In this document: piece by piece, positions 54,836-64,000 of the stretch
How the letters are laid out: each line of letters opens with the position of its first letter
Numbering within the stretch: position 1 is the stretch's first letter
Assembly (NCBI GenBank): GCA_900320845.1
Contig: ONTS01000007.1
Location: forward strand, 1 to 64,000
Direction of reading: 5' to 3'
Source: an uncultured Prevotellaceae bacterium
GTDB lineage: Bacteria; Bacteroidota; Bacteroidia; Bacteroidales; Bacteroidaceae
Length of the DNA: 64,000 bases
Notes under the pieces: model-generated
The model's database searches: none
What the model saw: the letters and a program-made list of their open reading frames with translations, nothing else
Told to the model about the DNA's origin: nothing
Made by a program: the position numbers and the translations under genes

Positions 54836-54943
54836 TAGCCGAGATGGAAAGTGACCGAAAATGAAGCTTAAACGCTGATTTCCTGATTCTGCTTCCACCA
54901 CACTACACATTGCAAATCTACTTATCTCAACACAACAACTATT

Positions 54944-56143
54944 ATGTCAAAGCAACTTACACCTAAAGTCAGCTGGGTCGGCAAGATCGACTGGGAGCTG
55001 ACTACTTTCCATGGTGACGAACTCAGTACCCACAAAGGTTCATCATACAATTCATATCTCATCCGCGACCAGAAAGTGGCGCTCATCGACACTGTCTGGC
55101 AGCCCTACGACAAAGAGTTTATCCGTAGACTGAAAGAGGAGATAGACCTCAAGGAGATAGACTACATCATCATGAACCACAACGAGATTGACCATAGTGG
55201 TGCGCTTCCCGAGCTGATGCGCGAGATTCCCGGCACACCTATATATTGCACCAAGAAGGGCGAATCCATCATCCGCGGACACTATCACGAGGACTGGAAC
55301 TTTGTGAACGTGAAGACAGGCGATACCCTCTGCCTGGGCGACACCACACTCACCTTTGTTGAAATGACCATGCTGCACTGGCCCGACTCCATGCTCACCT
55401 ACATGGACAGCGAACGCATCATGTTCAGCAACGACGCCTTCGGACAACACTACGCTACCGCGTCGCTCTACAACGACAGCGTAAACCATAGCGAAATGAT
55501 GCACGAAGCAGAAAAATACTATGCCAACATACTGGCCCCCTACAGTATGATGGTGAAGAAAAAGATTGAACAGCTGCTTGCCATGCAGTTGCCCGTCGAC
55601 ATGATATGTCCCTCACACGGTGGTATCTGGAAAGACAACCCCATGCAGATTGTGGAGCAGTATCGGCGCTGGGCAGACGCCTATCAAGAAGACCAAATCA
55701 CCATTGCCTACGACACCATGTGGCAGTCGACACGCAAGATGGCAGAAGCTATTGCCGACGGTATATGCGACGTGACCCCGCAGACGATTGTGAAGTTGTA
55801 CAACGTGGCACACGAAGACAAAAACGATGTGCTAACCGAGATTTTCCATTCCAAGGCCTTACTCATCGGCTCGCCCACCATCAACTACGGACACTCCTTC
55901 GCCATTGCTGGACTGATGGAGATGCTCAAGGGCCTGAAGCTGAAGAAGAAGTGCGGTGCTGCCTTCGGTTCCTATGGATGGAGCGGCGACGCTGTAGGAC
56001 AACTCAACAGCTTGCTTCAGGAAGCTGGCTTCCAACTCGTCAACGAAGGTATCAAGAAGCAGTGGGTGCCTGACAGCAACATTCTCAGCGAATGCCGCGA
56101 ATACGGACGCGAGTTTGCCAAGACACTTCAGGAAATGGCATAA
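54944..56143 (+). CDS. FprA-type flavodiiron protein
   Basis: 399-residue cytoplasmic enzyme reducing O2 or NO using a diiron site next to FMN. The N-terminal metallo-beta-lactamase-like domain carries the diiron ligands in NHNEIDHSG (near 80), LHWPDSM, SNDAFGQH and CPSHGG. The C-terminal flavodoxin domain begins near residue 255 (AYDTMWQSTRKMAEAIADG). The rubredoxin domain of longer forms is absent. It protects anaerobes from oxygen or nitrosative stress. It lies 57 nt before the P5C dehydrogenase gene. Confidence 0.92.
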   Translation: MSKQLTPKVSWVGKIDWELTTFHGDELSTHKGSSYNSYLIRDQKVALIDTVWQPYDKEFIRRLKEEIDLKEIDYIIMNHNEIDHSGALPELMREIPGTPIYCTKKGESIIRGHYHEDWNFVNVKTGDTLCLGDTTLTFVEMTMLHWPDSMLTYMDSERIMFSNDAFGQHYATASLYNDSVNHSEMMHEAEKYYANILAPYSMMVKKKIEQLLAMQLPVDMICPSHGGIWKDNPMQIVEQYRRWADAYQEDQITIAYDTMWQSTRKMAEAIADGICDVTPQTIVKLYNVAHEDKNDVLTEIFHSKALLIGSPTINYGHSFAIAGLMEMLKGLKLKKKCGAAFGSYGWSGDAVGQLNSLLQEAGFQLVNEGIKKQWVPDSNILSECREYGREFAKTLQEMA

Positions 56144-56200
56144 CCCGTCAAAAATCTCTTAACATTCGACATTTACAACTCCCCCCAAATACATCAATCT

Positions 56201-57826
56201 ATGAACAACAGCATTATCAGTTTCCCCATTCCCCAGAACGAACCTGTAAAGGGTTATCTGGCAGGCTCTCCCGAGCGCATAGCTCTCGAAGCCGAGCTCA
56301 AGCGTCAGAGCAACATAGTAGTGGACATTCCCATCATCATCGGTGGTAAAGAGATCCGCACAGGCGACACTGGCACTGTCACCTGTCCGCACGACCACAA
56401 CCATGTGCTCGCCACCTATCACAAGGTGGGCAAGGCAGAGGTCGAACAAGCCATTGCCGCTGCTATGGAAGCATGGAAAGAATGGAGCCGCGCACCGTGG
56501 ACAACACGCGCCGCTGTAGTAATGAAGATGGCTGAACTACTTGCCACCAAGTATCGCCCCATCCTCAATGCCGCTACCATGCTCGGACAGAGTAAAAACT
56601 TCTACCAAGCAGAGATCGACTCCGCCTGCGAGACAATCGACTTTTTCCGTTACAACGTGCACTATGCTTCGAAGATCTATGCCATGCAGCCCAAGGACGG
56701 CACAGCACAACTCAACCATACCGAGTATCGCCCACTTGAAGGTTTCATACTGGCAGTGACACCATTCAACTTCACCAGTATCGCCTCCAACCTGTGTATT
56801 ACTCCCGTGCTGATGGGTAACGTGGCACTGTGGAAGCCCTCCACCACTGCCCTGCTCAGCAACTACTATCTCATGCAACTATACAAGGAAGCTGGTCTGC
56901 CCGATGGCGTTGTCAACTTCCTTCCCGGCAGCGGTGCCCTCATCGGCGAGGTAGCCACCCATTCGCGCCACTTTGCAGGCATACACTTCACTGGCAGCAC
57001 CGACACCTTCAACAGCTTGTGGCGTCAGGCAGGTGCACACCTCGGCGAATATGTCAGCTATCCGCGCCTGGTGGGCGAGACAGGTGGCAAGGATTTCATC
57101 TTTGTGCATACCTCAGCCGACCCCAAAGCCGTTGCTACGGCAGCCTTCTGCGGAGCTTTTGAATTCCAGGGACAGAAGTGTTCGGCAGCATCGCGTATGT
57201 ACATCCCCAAGAGCATGTGGTCAGGCGTACTCGAAGACATCAAGCGCATGGCAGACGAGATACACATGGGCGACGTAATGGATCCCATGAACTTTGTCAA
57301 TGCCGTTATCGACAAGACCGCGTTTGACAAATGCAAGAGTTACATCGACCATGCACAGGCTGCTTCCGATGCACAAGTAGTGATGGGCGGCAAGTGCGAC
57401 GACAGCAAGGGTTGGTTCGTTGAACCTACCATCATCGAAACCAGCAACCCGCACTTCAAGTCACTGGAAGAAGAGATCTTCGGTCCCATCCTCACCGTCT
57501 TCCCCTACGACGACGACCAGGTTGATGCCACAGTGAAACTCTGCGACGAGACATCTCCATATGGTCTCACCGGTGCTGTCTTCGGCCGTGACCGTCTGGC
57601 AGTGGAACACATCACTGACCAGCTGCGCTACACCGCTGGCAACTTCTACATCAATGATAAGCCCACCGGTGCTGTGGTTGGCATGCAACCCTTCGGTGGC
57701 GCACGTGCCAGCGGCACCAACGACAAGGCTGGCGGCGAGTTCAACCTTATCCGTTGGGTCATCCCGCGCGTCATCAAGGAGACACTCGTCTCACCAACAG
57801 ACTATCGCTACACATACATGAAGTGA
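56201..57826 (+). CDS. pruA: L-glutamate gamma-semialdehyde (P5C) dehydrogenase
   Basis: Oxidises pyrroline-5-carboxylate or glutamate semialdehyde to glutamate with NAD+. At 541 residues it is the single-function form. The aldehyde dehydrogenase features are FTGSTDTFNSLW, GETGGKDFIFVH, the catalytic Cys in FQGQKCSAASR near residue 327, and EEEIFGPILTVF. The C terminus ends with the family QPFGGARASGTNDK motif. Together with the arginine deiminase genes it would lead ornithine carbon to glutamate, provided an ornithine aminotransferase exists elsewhere. Confidence 0.93.
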   Translation: MNNSIISFPIPQNEPVKGYLAGSPERIALEAELKRQSNIVVDIPIIIGGKEIRTGDTGTVTCPHDHNHVLATYHKVGKAEVEQAIAAAMEAWKEWSRAPWTTRAAVVMKMAELLATKYRPILNAATMLGQSKNFYQAEIDSACETIDFFRYNVHYASKIYAMQPKDGTAQLNHTEYRPLEGFILAVTPFNFTSIASNLCITPVLMGNVALWKPSTTALLSNYYLMQLYKEAGLPDGVVNFLPGSGALIGEVATHSRHFAGIHFTGSTDTFNSLWRQAGAHLGEYVSYPRLVGETGGKDFIFVHTSADPKAVATAAFCGAFEFQGQKCSAASRMYIPKSMWSGVLEDIKRMADEIHMGDVMDPMNFVNAVIDKTAFDKCKSYIDHAQAASDAQVVMGGKCDDSKGWFVEPTIIETSNPHFKSLEEEIFGPILTVFPYDDDQVDATVKLCDETSPYGLTGAVFGRDRLAVEHITDQLRYTAGNFYINDKPTGAVVGMQPFGGARASGTNDKAGGEFNLIRWVIPRVIKETLVSPTDYRYTYMK

Positions 57827-57855
57827 CACACCTGTCACACATAGTATTCAACCCT

Positions 57856-57890
57856 ACGAGCGTCGGCAAGGAATTGTCGGCGCTCGTTTG
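57856..57890 (+). terminator. Probable terminator of pruA
   Basis: ACGAGCG (57856-57862) and CGCTCGT (57881-57887), with further inner pairing, are followed by TTTGCC. Confidence 0.55.
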
Positions 57891-57931
57891 CCGAAAATCC
57901 GTTAAAAACGGGCAAAATATCAATAAAACTA

Positions 57932-57963
57932 TTTTGTGGGTCAGATTTTTTGTTATACCTTTG
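57932..57963 (+). promoter_or_regulatory. Promoter of arcA
   Basis: TTTTG (57932-57936), 19-nt spacer, TAccTTTG (57956-57963). The leader to the ATG at 57996 is about 25 nt. Confidence 0.7.
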
Positions 57964-57995
57964 CACTGAATTTGCAATATTTAGTTTCAACAGAA

Positions 57996-59246
57996 ATGAT
58001 GAATATAGAAGAATTACATCCTTGTTCTATCAATATCAGTTCGGAGACCGGACGGCTCCGAGCTGTGTTACTGCGTCGTCCAGGACTTGAAATAGAGCGC
58101 ATGCCGCCACTGATAGCCAACGATGCCCTCTACAACGACATCCTCAATCAGCATATAGCACAACAAGAACACCAACTCTTTGCCCAGGTGCTTGAGCGTT
58201 GGTGCAAGGTGTACTATGTCAACGACGTGATGTGCGCCATGATGGAGAACGACACCTTCCGCCGCAATCTCGTCAATGCCAGCGTTGACGGCAACGAGGC
58301 ACTGGCAGAGCAACTCATGGCAATGACCTCACAGGACCTCACACGCGCATTGATAGAAGGAGTGGAAGACCCCGACTGGGACGGCGAAAGCGCCAACCGC
58401 TATATGCCCACACCGCTCTACAATCTCTTCTTCACCCGCGATGCCTCGTCGACACTGTACAACCGCGTGCTCATCAACACCATGAGCTTCAGTGTTCGTC
58501 AGCGAGAGACACTGCTCTACGATGCAATCTTCAGCAACTTCTTCCAAGGCACAACCTTCTGCGCTGCCAACGGCGACAGCCAGGCACGTACCGAGGGAGG
58601 CGACATTCAGGTGACCGCACAAGACACTCTCTGCATTGGCGAGAGCATACGCACCAACCGCCGCGGCATTGAATACTTGGCTAACACCTACGCCAAAGAA
58701 CGCGACCACTTTAACATCATCGTGCAGGAACTGCCCCACAGCCCCGAATCGTTCATCCACCTCGACATGGTGTTCACCATGCTGGGCAACCACCGCTGCA
58801 TGATGTTCGAACCCATGCTGAAGAAGACTGGACTCTTCGCCAACAAGCACACCACCCTGATACGCATAGAGAACGGCAACATCAGCTACCACGAGATGCC
58901 CAATGTGCTCGAAGCCCTTAAGAAGGTGGGACACACCTTCGAACCTGTGTTCTGCGGCGGCAACGACCCCTGGATACAGCTTCGTGAGCAGTGGCATTCT
59001 GGCGCCAACTTCTTCGCACTCGACAACGAGCGCATCATAGGCTACCGCCGCAACAACCACACCATCGATGCCCTCAATCAGGCTGGCTTCGATATTCTCA
59101 ATGCCGAAGACGTGGTGGCAGGAAAGGAAGACATGAACGCACACGAGCGTTTCGTGGTGACCTTCCCCGCCGGCGAGCTGCCACGAGCAGGAGGTGGAGC
59201 ACGTTGTATGACAATGCCCATACTCAGAGACGAAGCTAACAACTAA
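57996..59246 (+). CDS. arcA: Arginine deiminase
   Basis: Hydrolyses arginine to citrulline and ammonia, the first step of the fermentative arginine pathway. 416 residues. Guanidino-modifying-fold motifs are FTRDASS, EGGDIQ, HLDMVFTM (catalytic His) and the nucleophile in GGGARCMTMP near the C terminus. The frame opens at 57936, before the predicted transcript start, so the ATG at 57996 (or 57999) is used. With the carbamoyltransferase and arcC it completes the pathway; no arginine/ornithine antiporter is in the window. Confidence 0.94.
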   Translation: MMNIEELHPCSINISSETGRLRAVLLRRPGLEIERMPPLIANDALYNDILNQHIAQQEHQLFAQVLERWCKVYYVNDVMCAMMENDTFRRNLVNASVDGNEALAEQLMAMTSQDLTRALIEGVEDPDWDGESANRYMPTPLYNLFFTRDASSTLYNRVLINTMSFSVRQRETLLYDAIFSNFFQGTTFCAANGDSQARTEGGDIQVTAQDTLCIGESIRTNRRGIEYLANTYAKERDHFNIIVQELPHSPESFIHLDMVFTMLGNHRCMMFEPMLKKTGLFANKHTTLIRIENGNISYHEMPNVLEALKKVGHTFEPVFCGGNDPWIQLREQWHSGANFFALDNERIIGYRRNNHTIDALNQAGFDILNAEDVVAGKEDMNAHERFVVTFPAGELPRAGGGARCMTMPILRDEANN

Positions 59247-59258
59247 ATCATATCAACC

Positions 59259-60143
59259 ATGACAACAAACACCCCTACCACTTTCAGCAGACACCATCTG
59301 CAGAAAAGCTTCATTGCAGTCGTACTGCTGTTGCTTTGCACAAACATCAACGCACAGAAGGACAACGTACAGCTGGACATTCCGCGAGCCATCGAGAACT
59401 ATAGAATGCAGTCCGAAGTTGACATCAGCCTCCGCTCTGCTGAAGCGATAGACGTACTCATCGGCCAGTTGCGCACCTTGTCACCCAACAATGTAGAGAT
59501 GGTGCTTCACATTCTTAACGAGCGCCACATACTCAACAAAGGCATCGTGGCATTCTCCAAAGACATGAAGGGCAAATGGGGCACTCCCAAGTACATGAAG
59601 TCGCTGGAGAAAGCCCTTGGCAAAGATTTGGCACCCAAAGCCATGGAGGTGATAGACTGCGCCCAGCAGGAAGAGTCCTACTACCCCAGAGCTGTCCAGA
59701 CACTGCAAGACCTCAAGGTCGGCATGGAACAGGAGATAGCATCGCGCACTTTCCCCACAGGAAAACTGAAGAGCGTGTACTACTATAGCGGCGGCGGGAT
59801 GACCATAGGACGCTACGTCTTCGAATTATTCCTTACCAAGGACGACTCTTATGAGCTGAAGACCATACGCCCTGGCACGAGTTACGAGAATACAATACTT
59901 GACAAAGCCATTGCTACATACAGCGTAGACGATGCCTTCATAGAGCGTATCATCAATGCGTTGAAGGAGAGCAACGTGCTCACGTTGCCCAAGAAGAGCA
60001 ACTCCTTCCCATATCGGCTGTTGGATGCACCCAGTTACCGATTCAAGGCAGTCTTTGAAGACTACACTATGGAGTCGAACGGAGACGGAACCCTGCAACT
60101 GGAAAGCATCTTACAGAAGATAGTGAAAGAAGAAGCACAATGA
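59259..60143 (+). CDS. Secreted protein of unknown function
   Basis: 294 residues with a signal peptide (hydrophobic core FIAVVLLLLC, cleavage near NINAQ). The mature part is mostly helical at first (LRSAEAIDVLIGQLRTL, VEMVLHILNERHIL) and then mixed (YYYSGGGMTIGRYVFELFL). I recognise no domain. It lies 12 nt after arcA and before a terminator, so it is co-transcribed with arcA; a role in the same process is possible but unsupported. Confidence 0.65.
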   Translation: MTTNTPTTFSRHHLQKSFIAVVLLLLCTNINAQKDNVQLDIPRAIENYRMQSEVDISLRSAEAIDVLIGQLRTLSPNNVEMVLHILNERHILNKGIVAFSKDMKGKWGTPKYMKSLEKALGKDLAPKAMEVIDCAQQEESYYPRAVQTLQDLKVGMEQEIASRTFPTGKLKSVYYYSGGGMTIGRYVFELFLTKDDSYELKTIRPGTSYENTILDKAIATYSVDDAFIERIINALKESNVLTLPKKSNSFPYRLLDAPSYRFKAVFEDYTMESNGDGTLQLESILQKIVKEEAQ

Positions 60144-60168
60144 CCCTATAGCACATATCCATACCCAT

Positions 60169-60220
60169 AACATCGCACAGCGTGAATACTAACTTCCCGT
60201 TGTGCGATGTTGTTTTCCCC
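60169..60220 (+). terminator. Terminator of the arcA unit
   Basis: AACATCGCACA (60169-60179) pairs with TGTGCGATGTT (60201-60211), with a 21-nt loop, followed by GTTTTCC. This is inside a 324-nt gap (60144-60467) with no convincing gene. Confidence 0.65.
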
Positions 60221-60284
60221 ATCTGCACATACTGCAAGCATTTTTGCCAACAAACGGCAAGAATAATGCAACCCTACAAGAGAA

Positions 60285-60323
60285 CCATATCACCGATTCT
60301 GCCGAAGCATTTCGATGATATGG
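60285..60323. repeat. Degenerate inverted copy of the CAAAATCRGTRATRTTGG repeat
   Basis: CCATATCACCGATT (60285-60298) faces TTCGATGATATGG (60311-60323). Read outward, both give TCGRTGATATGG, close to the core seen at 6685-6730 and 16858-16919 but lacking one T. Confidence 0.45.
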
Positions 60324-60401
60324 CTTATCTGTCATACATATCCCACGCCTCACATAACACCCTATCAGAGTCCATCAGCATAAGAAAACCGAGTCAAAAT
60401 G

Positions 60402-60432
60402 TTGGCTTAACAGGTAGGATTGGGTAACTTTG
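60402..60432 (+). promoter_or_regulatory. Promoter of the TamB-like gene
   Basis: TTG (60402-60404), 20-nt spacer, TAacTTTG (60425-60432); leader about 29 nt. Confidence 0.65.
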
Positions 60433-60467
60433 CAAGATAAAGTGTACTTATCCGTACCCCATACACC

Positions 60468-63400
60468 ATGACCGTCAATCCGAAAAAAATACTGAAATGG
60501 ATAGGGACAGCTCTGCTCTCCCCTATCCTGCTATTTATATTACTGGTCATCCTGCTATACATCCCCCCCATTCAAAACTGGGTAGCACAGAAAGTGGCTT
60601 CCTACGCCTCGGAAAAGACTGGTATGGATATCAGTGTGGGACACGTGAGTCTGAAGTTTCCCCTCGACCTCGCCATCGACGAATTCCGCATGCTGAAAGC
60701 CAACGACAGTCTGCCCGGTGTAACCGACACCATTGCCGACGTAGGACAGCTTGTAGTGGATGTAAAGTTATGGCCATTGCTGAAGAGTCAGGTAGAGATT
60801 GACGGTTTTGACCTCTACCGCACACGCCTGAACACCAACGGATTCATAGCCGACACAAGGGTGAAAGGCGACCTCAATCACCTACATTTGGAGAGCCATT
60901 CCATAGACTTGAACAACAACGTGGTGCGCCTGAACACTGCTACACTGAGCGACGGACGCTTCGACGTAAGCCTGGGCGACACCGTACCGCCTGACACCAC
61001 GGAGAGCGAAACGAAGTGGAAGATATTGGTCGACGACCTGAAACTGAACAATACCGCCCTCACCCTGCACACCCCACGCAACGAGTCGACAGTAATAGCC
61101 GACGTCGGCACCCTGCAGACAAAGGGCGCATACATCGACCTTGGCACAAGCGACTACCGCGTGCAGACCTTCGAGATGAAAGACGGCACCGTAGGCTACC
61201 GAACAGCAGCTGCCGAAGCGCGCAGAGCCAAGAACAAGGCGGACAAGATACCCAACAGAAACGGAGCGTTCGATGCCGACGACATCTTGCTCACCGACCT
61301 GAACATAGGTTTCGACTCGCTGGCATACAAGGAGACAGAGATAGGACGCCATAAGCCCAAGCAGACCAGCAGCCGTCTTGACCTCGACCTGCGCCACTGT
61401 TCCTTCCGTGAGCAGAGCGGACTGCAGGTAGACGATCTGTCGGGCCATGTCACCCTTGCCGATGGTGTGCTGAAGGTGCCCACCCTACATCTGCAGACCG
61501 AAGACTCGCGCCTCGATGCCAACATGCAGGTAGACTTCAACAACCTCGGCGAGAGCCTGCGCGAAGGACTATATGCCGACGTTGACGGCAGCATCGGACG
61601 CAGCGACATCATGCGCTTTGCCGGCGGAGCACTGCCACGCTGCATCGTCACACAATGGCCGAAGGCACCGATGACCGTAAAGGGACTGGTACGTGGCAAT
61701 ATGCAACGCATGGAATTCAACCACCTCGACATCAACCTGCCTGGCACCATGCAGATGCAAGCCACTGGCTATGCCGAAAACATCAGCGGCAAAGGCCCGC
61801 TGCGTGCCAACGTGGCGCTGCACGGCAAGACAGGCAACACCTCATGGCTCACCAAGCCCTACATAGACCCGCGCACCACGGGCGTGAACATACCTCCAGG
61901 CATAGGCATTGACGGACGTGTGAAGATTGACGGCGACACCTATTCGGGCGACGTCAGCCTATCACAGGGCGGTGGCACAGCCAAGGTAAAAGGCTTCTTC
62001 GACAGCCATGCCACACGCTACGAAGCCAACGTCAGCGCACAACAATTCCCCCTGCAAAACTTCCTGCCCGGACAAGGATTGTCACCCTTCAGCGGCACAG
62101 TACACATACACGGCAATGGTACCGACATTATGTCACCCCACACCAACATCATAGCCGATGCCAACATACAACAACTGACCTATGGAGGACAGTCGCTGGC
62201 GGGCACCAAGCTGCATGCCAACGTGCGTAACGGAAAGATTAACGCCAATGTTCACAGCCGTCATCCCCTGCTGCAAGGCGACATTACCCTCACCGCCACC
62301 ACAAGCGGCGGCAACATGGGAGCACTCATCGATGCCGACATGGGGCACATGGACCTCCAGGCACTGGGCATCACCGACCAGCAAATGATAACCTCCGGAC
62401 ATCTGCACGCCGACGTGAGCACAGACCTAAAGAACAACTATCGTGTGGACGGCACCATACGCGACCTCACCATCCGTCAGCGCCGTGGCGACTACCACTC
62501 CGCCGACATCAACCTACACCTGCTGTCGCGTCCTGACACCCTCAGCGCACGGGTGAACACCGGCGACATGAGACTACGACTCAATGCCGATAGCGGACAC
62601 GAAAAGCTGCTTGCCAAGCTGCAGAAGGTAGGTGAGAAGTTTTCTAAACAATATCAGGAACGCTCACTCAACCAAGAGGAGCTGTACGATATGCTGCCCA
62701 ACATGCGCATAGACCTCGACGCTGGCAACGACAACATATTGGCACATGTGCTGAAAGACAAGAACATTGGCTTCAGCCAGTCTGCCATCCACCTCACCAC
62801 AGCACCGAAGACAGGCATCAACGGCGACATTGCCATCGACTCAATTGCCACCGACGGTATGCTGATTGACACCATGCGACTGGGTCTGCAAACCAAAGAC
62901 AACATACTAAACTTCAACGGACAGGTGCGCAACAATGCCGAAAATCCTTATTATACCTTCAACCTGTTGTTTGACGGACAACAACACGAACGCGGCATCT
63001 CGCTCAACACCTCGCTCTACGACGACAAGAACAAGCTTGCTCTGCGCCTCGGTGCAGCCACGGAGATGAAAGACAACGGCATGGAATTGGTGATGACCGA
63101 CCTGAATCCCGTGCTGGCTTACAAAGAGTTCAACGTCAATGCCGACAACCACATCTTCCTTGCTTCCGACCAACGTCTGTCGGCTCAGCTCATGCTCCGT
63201 GCCGACGATGGTACCTCCATACAGGTATACACCAACGATGAAAATACCGAGGCACTTCAAGACCTCACCGTCAGCATGCAACAGATAGACCTGAAGAACA
63301 TGACCGAACCCTTCCCATTCCTGCCTAAGCTGGGCGGCGTGCTCAATGGCGACTTCCACATCATACAGACAGAGAAACAGTTGTCTGTGTCCACCGCCAT

Positions 63401-64000
63401 GGAGGTTGCCGACATGGAGTATGAGAGCAGCAAGCTGGGCAACATTGGTGCCGATCTGGTATATATTCCGAAGGACGACGGAAGCCACTACGTTGACGGC
63501 ATTCTCACAAAGGACGGCACAGAGGTATGCACCCTCAACGGCTCGTACCTGCCAGCAGGCGAAGGCGGCCTTGATGCCACACTGGGCATGCAGCGTTTCC
63601 CGCTCGACATGGTCAACGGCTTCCTGGGCGACGGCTTCATTGCCCTGCGCGGATATGCCAACGGAGACATCAGTGTGAAAGGACCGCTCAGCCAACTCGA
63701 CATCGACGGCGAGCTACTCACCGACTCTGCATACGTAGAACTGCCCAACTACGGCATTGCCTTGCGTTTCGATGAGAAGCCGTTGCATTTCGACCATAGC
63801 ACGCTGAAGTTCGACAAGTTCAACCTCTACGGCTACAACGACGAGCCACTGACGCTGAATGGCACCCTCGACTTCCGCCGCTTCGATAACATGAGTCTGT
63901 CGCTGCGCATGATGGCACGCAACTTCCAGCTTATCAATGCCAAGGAGACACCGCGATCGGAAGCATACGGCAAGGCATTCATCAACTTCTTCGGCGTAAT
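60468..64000 (+). CDS. TamB/AsmA-like inter-membrane protein (partial, 5' part)
   Basis: The frame from the ATG at 60468 has no stop up to the window edge, giving at least 1177 residues. One membrane helix near the N terminus (LLSPILLFILLVILLYI) is followed by the AsmA-type segment EKTGMDISVGHVSLKFPLDLAIDEF. Long repetitive beta-rich sequence follows, with many 'DV/LN/ADG' repeats. Later stretches (LSQLDIDGELLTDSAYVELPNYG, DEPLTLNGTLDFR) match the TamB C-terminal region. Such bridges move lipid or assemble outer-membrane proteins. It is likely 1400-1600 residues in full; the true end is outside. Confidence 0.88.
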   Translation, partial: MTVNPKKILKWIGTALLSPILLFILLVILLYIPPIQNWVAQKVASYASEKTGMDISVGHVSLKFPLDLAIDEFRMLKANDSLPGVTDTIADVGQLVVDVKLWPLLKSQVEIDGFDLYRTRLNTNGFIADTRVKGDLNHLHLESHSIDLNNNVVRLNTATLSDGRFDVSLGDTVPPDTTESETKWKILVDDLKLNNTALTLHTPRNESTVIADVGTLQTKGAYIDLGTSDYRVQTFEMKDGTVGYRTAAAEARRAKNKADKIPNRNGAFDADDILLTDLNIGFDSLAYKETEIGRHKPKQTSSRLDLDLRHCSFREQSGLQVDDLSGHVTLADGVLKVPTLHLQTEDSRLDANMQVDFNNLGESLREGLYADVDGSIGRSDIMRFAGGALPRCIVTQWPKAPMTVKGLVRGNMQRMEFNHLDINLPGTMQMQATGYAENISGKGPLRANVALHGKTGNTSWLTKPYIDPRTTGVNIPPGIGIDGRVKIDGDTYSGDVSLSQGGGTAKVKGFFDSHATRYEANVSAQQFPLQNFLPGQGLSPFSGTVHIHGNGTDIMSPHTNIIADANIQQLTYGGQSLAGTKLHANVRNGKINANVHSRHPLLQGDITLTATTSGGNMGALIDADMGHMDLQALGITDQQMITSGHLHADVSTDLKNNYRVDGTIRDLTIRQRRGDYHSADINLHLLSRPDTLSARVNTGDMRLRLNADSGHEKLLAKLQKVGEKFSKQYQERSLNQEELYDMLPNMRIDLDAGNDNILAHVLKDKNIGFSQSAIHLTTAPKTGINGDIAIDSIATDGMLIDTMRLGLQTKDNILNFNGQVRNNAENPYYTFNLLFDGQQHERGISLNTSLYDDKNKLALRLGAATEMKDNGMELVMTDLNPVLAYKEFNVNADNHIFLASDQRLSAQLMLRADDGTSIQVYTNDENTEALQDLTVSMQQIDLKNMTEPFPFLPKLGGVLNGDFHIIQTEKQLSVSTAMEVADMEYESSKLGNIGADLVYIPKDDGSHYVDGILTKDGTEVCTLNGSYLPAGEGGLDATLGMQRFPLDMVNGFLGDGFIALRGYANGDISVKGPLSQLDIDGELLTDSAYVELPNYGIALRFDEKPLHFDHSTLKFDKFNLYGYNDEPLTLNGTLDFRRFDNMSLSLRMMARNFQLINAKETPRSEAYGKAFINFFGV

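Noticed and set aside
54944..56143. Metallo-beta-lactamase hydrolase (antibiotic resistance)
   Set aside because: The HxExDH ligand set and the C-terminal flavodoxin domain identify a flavodiiron protein.
60182..60427. 81-codon frame before the TamB-like gene
   Set aside because: It covers a terminator, a repeat and the -33/-7 promoter elements, so it is not likely to be coding.

Overview
The window looks like chromosome from a Prevotella-type Bacteroidales. Four things point there. Promoters carry the Bacteroidetes pattern TTTG or TTG, about 18-20 nt, then TAnnTTTG. There is a C10 (streptopain/PrtT-like) protease and other secreted proteins ending in a short 'NGxKVxxK' sorting-type tail. 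There is a leucine-rich-repeat surface protein of the Prevotella kind. The gene neighbourhoods psd-pssA-DUF4834-dnaE-trxA, ftsK-lolA and pdxA-flippase-sigma54 activator-lptE-TPR-secG are also typical. Most of the window is housekeeping; the accessory part is about 43.5-52.5 kb. No phage, insertion sequence, CRISPR array or rRNA operon was seen.

Layout. 0-9 kb: the last residues of a + strand gene, then trxA and dnaE (-), psd, pssA and a DUF4834 protein (+), pyrH and birA (-), and tadA (+). 9-16 kb: secreted C10 protease, secreted protein with C-terminal tail, coiled-coil lipoprotein and rsmI (-). 16-25.5 kb (+): tdk, AI-2E-type permease, ftsK, LolA-like protein, DUF5687 membrane protein, class I fumarase and an unknown secreted protein. 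25.6-27.6 kb: tRNA-Ser(GCT), tRNA-Glu(CTC), an M18 aminopeptidase and tRNA-His(GTG). 27.6-34 kb (-): rlmN, a PdxA-like protein, flippase-like membrane protein, sigma-54 activator, LptE-like lipoprotein, TPR-like protein and secG. 34-39.2 kb (+): two-domain glycosyltransferase, a HIT-like/SpoIID fusion and an AmpG-like permease. 39.3-43.5 kb: rsmA (+), then DUF3943 protein, rsgA and frr (-). 43.5-52.5 kb: truncated LRR protein and a phosphate-transporter fusion (-), a small Gly/Asp-rich protein and large lipoprotein (+), and tRNA-Lys(CTT). 52.6-59.2 kb: carbamate kinase and ornithine carbamoyltransferase (-), then flavodiiron protein, P5C dehydrogenase and arginine deiminase (+). 59.2-64 kb: an unknown secreted protein and a TamB/AsmA-like gene that runs off the edge.

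The observations most worth following are these. (1) A Na/Pi-cotransporter with a PhoU domain continues in frame into a PhoB/OmpR-type DNA-binding domain, a possible membrane phosphate sensor-regulator. (2) A tightly linked glycosyltransferase, HIT-like/SpoIID fusion and AmpG-like permease, in which SpoIID has no export signal, suggests an undescribed cytoplasmic peptidoglycan-recycling route. (3) A PdxA homologue at the usual locus has lost almost every known catalytic and substrate-binding residue. (4) A family of intergenic repeats built on CAAAATCRGTRATRTTGG occurs as inverted or tandem copies at three sites. (5) A full arginine-deiminase set sits beside P5C dehydrogenase and a flavodiiron protein. 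All family assignments were made by reading motifs by eye; no database search was run.
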